Positions 59,426 to 64,000 of a stretch of 64,000 nucleotides of DNA are shown one piece after another (the first letter of the stretch is position 1; each line of letters opens with the position of its first letter). The translations under genes were made by a program, and so were the position numbers. The notes beneath the pieces were generated by a model. The model was not told the DNA's origin. It did not search any database and was given only the letters and a program-made list of their open reading frames with translations. Source of the DNA: Oricola cellulosilytica (GTDB lineage Bacteria; Pseudomonadota; Alphaproteobacteria; Rhizobiales; Rhizobiaceae); contig NZ_JAINFK010000003.1 of NCBI RefSeq assembly GCF_019966575.1, forward strand, positions 260,001 through 324,000, written 5' to 3'.

Positions 59426-60091
59426 ATGCCCACCGGCGAATTTACAGGCTTTCCTCGCGAGACCCTCGATTTTCTTGAGCAACTGAAAGCCAACAATGAC
59501 CGGGAATGGTTCTCCGGTCACAAGAACGCTTACGCCAGTGCGGTTAAAAAGCCCGCCACGGCCCTGGCAGAAATCGTCGCCGGTGAACTCGAGCGCCTTA
59601 CCGGCCAGCCGCACAGGCCTAAGCTTTTCCGGATAAACCGCGATCTCCGTTTCTCGAAGGACAAGACGCCCTACCACACTCACATCCACATCTCGTGGTT
59701 ACCGGTTGAAGAGGGTGACGGCTTCCCGGTGTGGATGTTCGGCCTTTCACCGGAATATTGTACGGTTGGTTGCGGCGTATTCGAGTTTCCGAGAAATGTC
59801 CTCGATATCTACCGAAAGAAGATCGCTGCGGAATTGGGCGACGATCTAGGCCGTATGCTCGACAGGTTGAGGCACGACGGCTTTCGGATCGGCGAGCCCG
59901 CACTGAAGCGCGTGCCGGCCGGCTTCCCGGATGATCACCCTTACGTGGAACTAGCGCTACACAAGGGCATTGTTGCTTGGCGGGATTTGGAGGGCCCTGA
60001 AGCGGCGACGCAGCCGGACTTAGTGTCCCGCTGCGTCACAGAATTCGCGAAATTGGTCCCGTTGTGGCGGTTTCTGCGCGAACTACGCTGA
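59426..60091 (+). CDS. DUF2461 family protein
   Basis: 221 residues from ATG 59426, after AGGAG. The family motifs are FLEQLKANNDREWF near the start, FRINRDLRFSKDKTPYHTH and a C-terminal VELALHKGIVAWRDL. Function unknown. Probably co-transcribed with the TfoX gene. It converges with the short gene at 60113. Confidence 0.9.
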   Translation: MPTGEFTGFPRETLDFLEQLKANNDREWFSGHKNAYASAVKKPATALAEIVAGELERLTGQPHRPKLFRINRDLRFSKDKTPYHTHIHISWLPVEEGDGFPVWMFGLSPEYCTVGCGVFEFPRNVLDIYRKKIAAELGDDLGRMLDRLRHDGFRIGEPALKRVPAGFPDDHPYVELALHKGIVAWRDLEGPEAATQPDLVSRCVTEFAKLVPLWRFLRELR

Positions 60092-60112
60092 AACCGCGTA
60101 CACGGAAAGCGT

Positions 60113-60385
60113 TTAGTTTTCCGGTGCAGGCTCGACGTCGACCGTCGGCACGGTAACCTTTTCCTCTTCCATGACGACTTTCGGTACAAGGACGGTTTTT
60201 TCCTCGCTGCCGACGTCTACCGAACCGGCTTGGACGTCAAACTTTGGTGCCTGGCCGCCTTCGACCTTCACATCCACATCCGGAAGCTTAGCTTCCTGCG
60301 TCTGATCGACGTCAAAGAAATAGAATGCAGCTGCGATGATCACGGCGATGGCTACCGCACTGGCGATGATTGTGGAGGTCTTCAT
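60113..60385 (-). CDS. Membrane-anchored periplasmic protein, hypothetical
   Basis: 90 residues from ATG 60385, after AAGGA. One helix at about 6-24 (a signal anchor) is followed by a low-complexity acidic tail built of V, D, E and P, with repeated PDVDVKV / KFDVQAG / PTVDVEP motifs. It is likely extended in the periplasm. No family recognised; rapid-evolving tails like this are common in small rhizobial anchored proteins. Confidence 0.65.
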   Translation of the reverse strand: MKTSTIIASAVAIAVIIAAAFYFFDVDQTQEAKLPDVDVKVEGGQAPKFDVQAGSVDVGSEEKTVLVPKVVMEEEKVTVPTVDVEPAPEN

Positions 60386-60519
60386 TTTCTCGTCCTTGAA
60401 TGATGTTGCCTGCCACAACAACTCACGATCCATTTTTTGGTTCCGGACCCTAGGGAAAAAAATCCGTTAACCATTTGACATCGATGATAATTTTCAACCG
60501 AATCAGGGGAGAGGCGTGG

Positions 60520-61659
60520 TCAGACGCCGGCCACAGCTGCAATCTCCGCATATCGCGCGGTGTGGAAATCCACGTCACCGAACTGATGATCGATCATCAC
60601 GAGGCGCTTGGCGTAATGTCCGAGGGAATATTCCCATGTCATAGCGATGCCGCCATGCATCTGGATGGCTTCTTCGGCAACCATCCGGCCAATGCGCCCG
60701 GTCATGGCCTTGGCCGCTGAGACCGCCAGTTCGCGTTCCTCACGCGATCTGTTCAAACATCCGGCGGCATTAATCACCGACGATCGCGCCTGCTCGATTT
60801 CCATCAGCAACGTTGCCATTCGGTGCTGCAGCGCCTGGAATTTCCCGATCGGCACGCCGAATTGCCTGCGCGTCTTCAGATATTCGATCGTGATGTCGCG
60901 GCAGACCTCCATCGCGCCGATTGCTTCGGCCGACAGCGCGAGCGCGCCGCGCGCCAATGTTTCCTCCAGGGCAGGGAATGCACCGCCCTCCCTGCCGAGC
61001 AGCGCGCCCCCATCGAGCGTAACCGCCTCGAAGGCAATCTCGGCAGCGTGCAGACCGTCGATCGTTGGATAACCCCGGGCCGTGACGCCTTCGGCATTCG
61101 CCGGAACGAGAAATAAGGAGATACCCTCCTCGTCCCACACCTCGCCGCCGGTGCGTGCCGACACGACCAGCGTTCCGGCGCTGTCCCCGTTCAGAACCAC
61201 CGCCTTTTCGCCGTTCAGGCGCCAACCATCACCATCGCGCTCCGCCCTGGTTTCGACGTGAACGTGGTCGTAACGGCTTTGGGGTTCGCCATGGGCCAAG
61301 GCCACGATTGTTTCACCGGCGATGACCCCTTCGAGCCTCGCCTTCTGAGCCTCATCGCCGAGCGACGCGATGGCGTTTCCGCCGAGGACAGAGGCAAGCA
61401 GCGGCTCGACCACCAGACCCCGTCCGATCTCCTCGAACACAGTGGAGAGATCGAAGCCCCCGCCGCCGAAACCACCATCGGCCTCCGCAAACAGCGCGCC
61501 GATAATCCCCAGCTCGGCGAACTGGCTCCAGATGTCGCGCGAAAATCCTTCCGGCGAAGCCGCAATCTCGTGCCGCACTTCGATGCCGTAATTGTCGGCG
61601 ACGAAACGGGCAAGCGTATCCTTTAGCATACGCTGTTCGTCGGTCAGGGAAAAATCCAT
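60520..61659 (-). CDS. Acyl-CoA dehydrogenase family protein, subunit 2
   Basis: 379 residues from ATG 61659, one base after the stop of the first acyl-CoA dehydrogenase gene. FAD-dependent α,β-desaturase of acyl-CoA. It starts MDFSLTDEQRMLKDTLARFV and ends in the TWEY/GHYAKRL region. The middle segment lacks the usual YSEPGAGSD flavin motif and reads ALAHGEPQSRYDH instead, and the IYGG-type end is missing. It is thus the diverged member of the pair, probably the partner of the upstream one. Electrons should go to EtfAB at 4-5.6 kb. Confidence 0.88.
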   Translation of the reverse strand: MDFSLTDEQRMLKDTLARFVADNYGIEVRHEIAASPEGFSRDIWSQFAELGIIGALFAEADGGFGGGGFDLSTVFEEIGRGLVVEPLLASVLGGNAIASLGDEAQKARLEGVIAGETIVALAHGEPQSRYDHVHVETRAERDGDGWRLNGEKAVVLNGDSAGTLVVSARTGGEVWDEEGISLFLVPANAEGVTARGYPTIDGLHAAEIAFEAVTLDGGALLGREGGAFPALEETLARGALALSAEAIGAMEVCRDITIEYLKTRRQFGVPIGKFQALQHRMATLLMEIEQARSSVINAAGCLNRSREERELAVSAAKAMTGRIGRMVAEEAIQMHGGIAMTWEYSLGHYAKRLVMIDHQFGDVDFHTARYAEIAAVAGV

Positions 61660-61660
61660 G

Positions 61661-62857
61661 TCAGAGCCCCATGACCATCTTTGAAATGATGTTGCGCTGA
61701 ACCTCGTTCGATCCGCCGTAGATCGAGATCTTGCGGTTGTTGAAATAGTCGGCGGCGACACCGGCAGCGTCTTCGGGTCCTATCGGCTCGCCGTTCCAGC
61801 CGGGCTCCAGCGCCTCCGAGACGAAAGGCAGCGCGTAGGGACCCAGCGCGCGCCGTGCCAGATCGTTCAACTCCTGCCGGATCTCAGTGCCCTTAATCTT
61901 CAGCATCGAGGATATCGGACCGGCATTTGCGGCTGCATCTGGCGCGGAAAGGACACGGAGATTCGTCGTCGCCAGCGCAGCGAGCTCCATTTCAACCTTG
62001 GCGATTCTCGCCGCGAAGAGTGGATCGTTGATCAGCGGCCTGCCACGAACCTTTTGATCGCGGGCAATCGCCTTGACATGCGCCAGCGCCGCTCGCGAGA
62101 AGCCAACACCGGCGATGTTGGTTCGCTCATGTGTCAGCAGGTATTTGGCGTAGGTCCATCCCTTGTTCTCCTCGCCAACGAGATTTTCGATTGGAACCCG
62201 CACGTCGTCGAAGAACACTTCGTTCACCTCATGCGTGCCTTCGAGCAGGATGATTGGCCGGATCGTGATGCCCGGCGTGTCCATGTCGATCAGTAGGAAC
62301 GAGATACCTTCCTGGGGTTTTCCCTCAGTCGAGGTGCGTACGAGACAGAATATCTTGTTGGCGTGCTGGCCAAGCGTGGTCCACGTCTTCTGGCCATTGA
62401 CGACGTAATGGTCGCCGTCGCGCACGGCACGGGTCTTCAGCGACGCCAGGTCGGACCCTGCGCCCGGCTCCGAATAGCCCTGACACCACCAGTCCGAACC
62501 GTTAAGAATACGCGGGAGGTAACGATCCTTCTGCTCCGGCGAGCCGAACTTCATCAGCACAGGCGCGAGCATCTTCAGGCCGAACGGCACGATGCGCGGC
62601 GCGTTTGCCGCAGCCGCCTCGTCCTCGAATATTTGCTGCTGAACTGTCGTCCAACCCGCGCCTCCATGTTCCTTCGGCCAATCTTGGGCAAGCCAGCCCT
62701 TATCGTTGAGGATGCCATGCCATTGTTCCATGTCGTCGCGGGAAAGATGCTGATTGCGGCGCACCTTTTCCGACAGGGTCCGCGGCAGTCTCTCTTGCAG
62801 AAACGCCCGAACTTTTTCGCGAAACGCCAGATCCTCCGCCGAATACGAGATGTCCAT
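61661..62857 (-). CDS. Acyl-CoA dehydrogenase family protein, subunit 1
   Basis: 398 residues from ATG 62857, which follows GGAGGAG. It has the canonical flavin and substrate motifs CQGYSEPGAGSDLASL, VNGQKTWTTLGQHA and the C-terminal IYGGSNEVQRNIISKMVMG. The longer frame to 62977 adds basic residues unlike the family. It forms a tightly coupled operon with the second dehydrogenase and is divergent from the Crp/Fnr-type regulator at 63.1 kb. Substrate chain length is unknown. Confidence 0.92.
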   Translation of the reverse strand: MDISYSAEDLAFREKVRAFLQERLPRTLSEKVRRNQHLSRDDMEQWHGILNDKGWLAQDWPKEHGGAGWTTVQQQIFEDEAAAANAPRIVPFGLKMLAPVLMKFGSPEQKDRYLPRILNGSDWWCQGYSEPGAGSDLASLKTRAVRDGDHYVVNGQKTWTTLGQHANKIFCLVRTSTEGKPQEGISFLLIDMDTPGITIRPIILLEGTHEVNEVFFDDVRVPIENLVGEENKGWTYAKYLLTHERTNIAGVGFSRAALAHVKAIARDQKVRGRPLINDPLFAARIAKVEMELAALATTNLRVLSAPDAAANAGPISSMLKIKGTEIRQELNDLARRALGPYALPFVSEALEPGWNGEPIGPEDAAGVAADYFNNRKISIYGGSNEVQRNIISKMVMGL

Positions 62858-63067
62858 GCCGATACTCCTCCGGAACCGTCGGCAGGCACGCTGCCACGGG
62901 GTCACGTCGAAAGCCATACGGATTTCGCGAAGGGCCATCAACCGGGGGATGGCATAATCACGTCGCCCCGGAGACATTCCGCTGTAGCGATACGTGGTCT
63001 ATAGACGATGCAGGGACGCAAACCGGAAGATCAGATGGAAATGCGAATGATGACTGAAGGCGAGGCC

Positions 63068-63820
63068 ATGCACAGCGCCGCCGTCCGTCGACTCAGTTCA
63101 ACTGTCCTGCTCACGACTGAGGAAATCGAGTTCTTCGAGGGACTTCAAAATAACCGCGCCCAACTGAAACCAGACGAAAAGATCATCGCCGATGGCGAGG
63201 AATTCACTGCCAGCTTTCTGATTCGCAAGGGCTGGGCGATGCGCTGGCACGTGACGCCCCTCGGGCGGCGACAGATCATCAAGATCTATCTGCCAGGAGA
63301 CTTCATCGGTCTGCACGTAAACTTCCGGCGCTCCGCAGTCCACAATGTCTCGGCGCTGACCAATGTTGAACTGGCGGCGATCGAGCCAACCCGCATCCTC
63401 GACATCTACCGTAACTATCCGATACTCGCCGCGGGTCTCGACTGGAGCGCTGTGCGCAGTTTCAACATCATTAGTGAGCACAATATCAGCCTCGGTGCTC
63501 GACCTGCGCGACAGCGAATTCTCCACCTGTTCCTCGAGCTTTGGTGCCGAATGCTTTTGATCGAGGAGGCGGACGACGACAGTTTCGACTTTCCGCTTAC
63601 ACAATCGCAGATCGCCGATATCTGCGGACTGTCCCTCGTTCACACAAACAAGTCGATTCAGCATTTGCGGCGCTCGGGCCTGATCGTCTTCGGCAAGGGC
63701 AGACTCCAGTTTCCGGATATCGACGCGGCGGTCGAATTCTGCGATTTCGATGCCAGGTTCTTGGGAGAGTTCCGCACGAAGCGGCCGCCGCACGCTGTGC
63801 TCGCCAGCGGAACCGACTGA
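63068..63820 (+). CDS. Crp/Fnr family transcriptional regulator
   Basis: 250 residues from ATG 63068, after GAAGGCGAGG, where the family alignment begins (MHSAAVRRLSS). The frame opens earlier at ATG 63008. A cyclic-nucleotide-type β-barrel (about 20-130, IKIYLPGDFIGLHVNF) is joined by a helix to a C-terminal winged helix with TQSQIADICGLSLVHTNKSI. No FNR cysteine cluster is visible. Divergent from the acyl-CoA dehydrogenase pair, which it probably controls. Effector unknown. Confidence 0.9.
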   Translation: MHSAAVRRLSSTVLLTTEEIEFFEGLQNNRAQLKPDEKIIADGEEFTASFLIRKGWAMRWHVTPLGRRQIIKIYLPGDFIGLHVNFRRSAVHNVSALTNVELAAIEPTRILDIYRNYPILAAGLDWSAVRSFNIISEHNISLGARPARQRILHLFLELWCRMLLIEEADDDSFDFPLTQSQIADICGLSLVHTNKSIQHLRRSGLIVFGKGRLQFPDIDAAVEFCDFDARFLGEFRTKRPPHAVLASGTD

Positions 63821-63842
63821 CTGGACAAGGAAAGGGAGCAAA

Positions 63843-63919
63843 TGGTGATCCCGACAGGATTCGAACCTGTGACCCTCAGATTAGGAATCTGATGCTCTAT
63901 CCTGCTGAGCTACGGGACC
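63843..63919 (-). tRNA. tRNA-Arg (anticodon CCT)
   Basis: A 77-base cloverleaf on the - strand with acceptor arms GGTCCCG and CGGGATC (one G-U pair), discriminator A and encoded CCA (complement of 63843-63845). The anticodon arm is TCAGA-TTCCTAA-TCTGA, giving CCT (reads AGG). The T arm ACAGGTTCGAATCCTGT is complete. Confidence 0.97.
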
Positions 63920-64000
63920 ACGCGTTCGCCTGATATCAAGAACGGCCGGATTTTAAAACCGAAATCGGACCGTCAGGCGGGAGCATTAGCCTCGGCAAGC
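63920..64000. other. Terminal stretch without a recognisable gene
   Basis: Nothing beyond tRNA leader sequence is visible in the last 81 bases. Confidence 0.5.

Noticed and set aside
63541-63933. Open frame ending in DRIRTCDPQIRNLMLYPAELR
   Set aside because: The end is the well-known translation of a tRNA gene on the opposite strand; the first part lies out of frame in the Crp/Fnr gene.

Overview
The window is GC-rich, densely packed bacterial chromosome. It most resembles an alphaproteobacterium of the Hyphomicrobiales (Rhizobiales), probably near Phyllobacteriaceae. The reasons are a DUF4167 protein next to clpB, a ptsP-lysC-ubiG-comF neighbourhood, a metA gene behind a SAM-II riboswitch with the acetyl-CoA-type residue, and palindromic repeats of the rhizobial kind. 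This placement rests on recall of families, not on a search. I see no prophage, insertion sequence, CRISPR array, rRNA or plasmid replication gene. About 64 protein genes and two tRNAs (Leu-CAA, Arg-CCT) are supported.

Region by region: 0.3-5.7 kb holds a murein endopeptidase, an MFS pump and etfBA with a MerR-type operator and a clean terminator. 5.8-15.2 kb is a run of small housekeeping genes: rhomboid protease, MarR-GNAT fusion, cobalamin adenosyltransferase, SDR, YihY, AEC transporter, GluQ-RS, base-excision glycosylase, HNH nuclease, DsbB and ExoD. 15.4-23.8 kb holds tRNA-Leu, an acyl-CoA synthetase, a polysaccharide flippase with a GNAT partner, a MoxR ATPase, a 3-hydroxyacyl-CoA dehydrogenase and an L,D-transpeptidase. 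24-36.7 kb is a conserved core: clpB, DUF4167, prmC-prfA-ptsP, lysC, ubiG, DUF1178, nitrilase, glutaredoxin and comF. 36.7-47.9 kb holds a degenerate methyltransferase, mutT-GNAT-argJ, a parvulin, secA, a YbaK deacylase, a repeat-invaded hypothetical gene and riboswitch-controlled metA. 47.9-64 kb is more accessory: lipase, FAD monooxygenase, a cytochrome c/DUF2933/beta-propeller operon, a GAF-EAL phosphodiesterase, a VWA protein, glycerate kinase, a YCII-ECF sigma pair, small stress or hypothetical genes, and an acyl-CoA dehydrogenase pair divergent from a Crp/Fnr regulator.

Functionally, several loci feed acyl-CoA oxidation: the acyl-CoA synthetase, 3-hydroxyacyl-CoA dehydrogenase, two acyl-CoA dehydrogenases, and EtfAB, which takes their electrons. 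Another theme is envelope work: M23 peptidase, L,D-transpeptidase, flippase, ExoD, SecA and parvulin. The most unusual items are a palindromic repeat element lying in frame inside a protein gene at about 45.9 kb, the complete promoter/SAM-II aptamer/terminator array before metA, and the operator-like palindromes before etfB, the MarR-GNAT gene and moxR.

Many starts were moved from the longest open frame to the codon with a Shine-Dalgarno sequence or family-consistent N-terminus; each case is stated in its entry.
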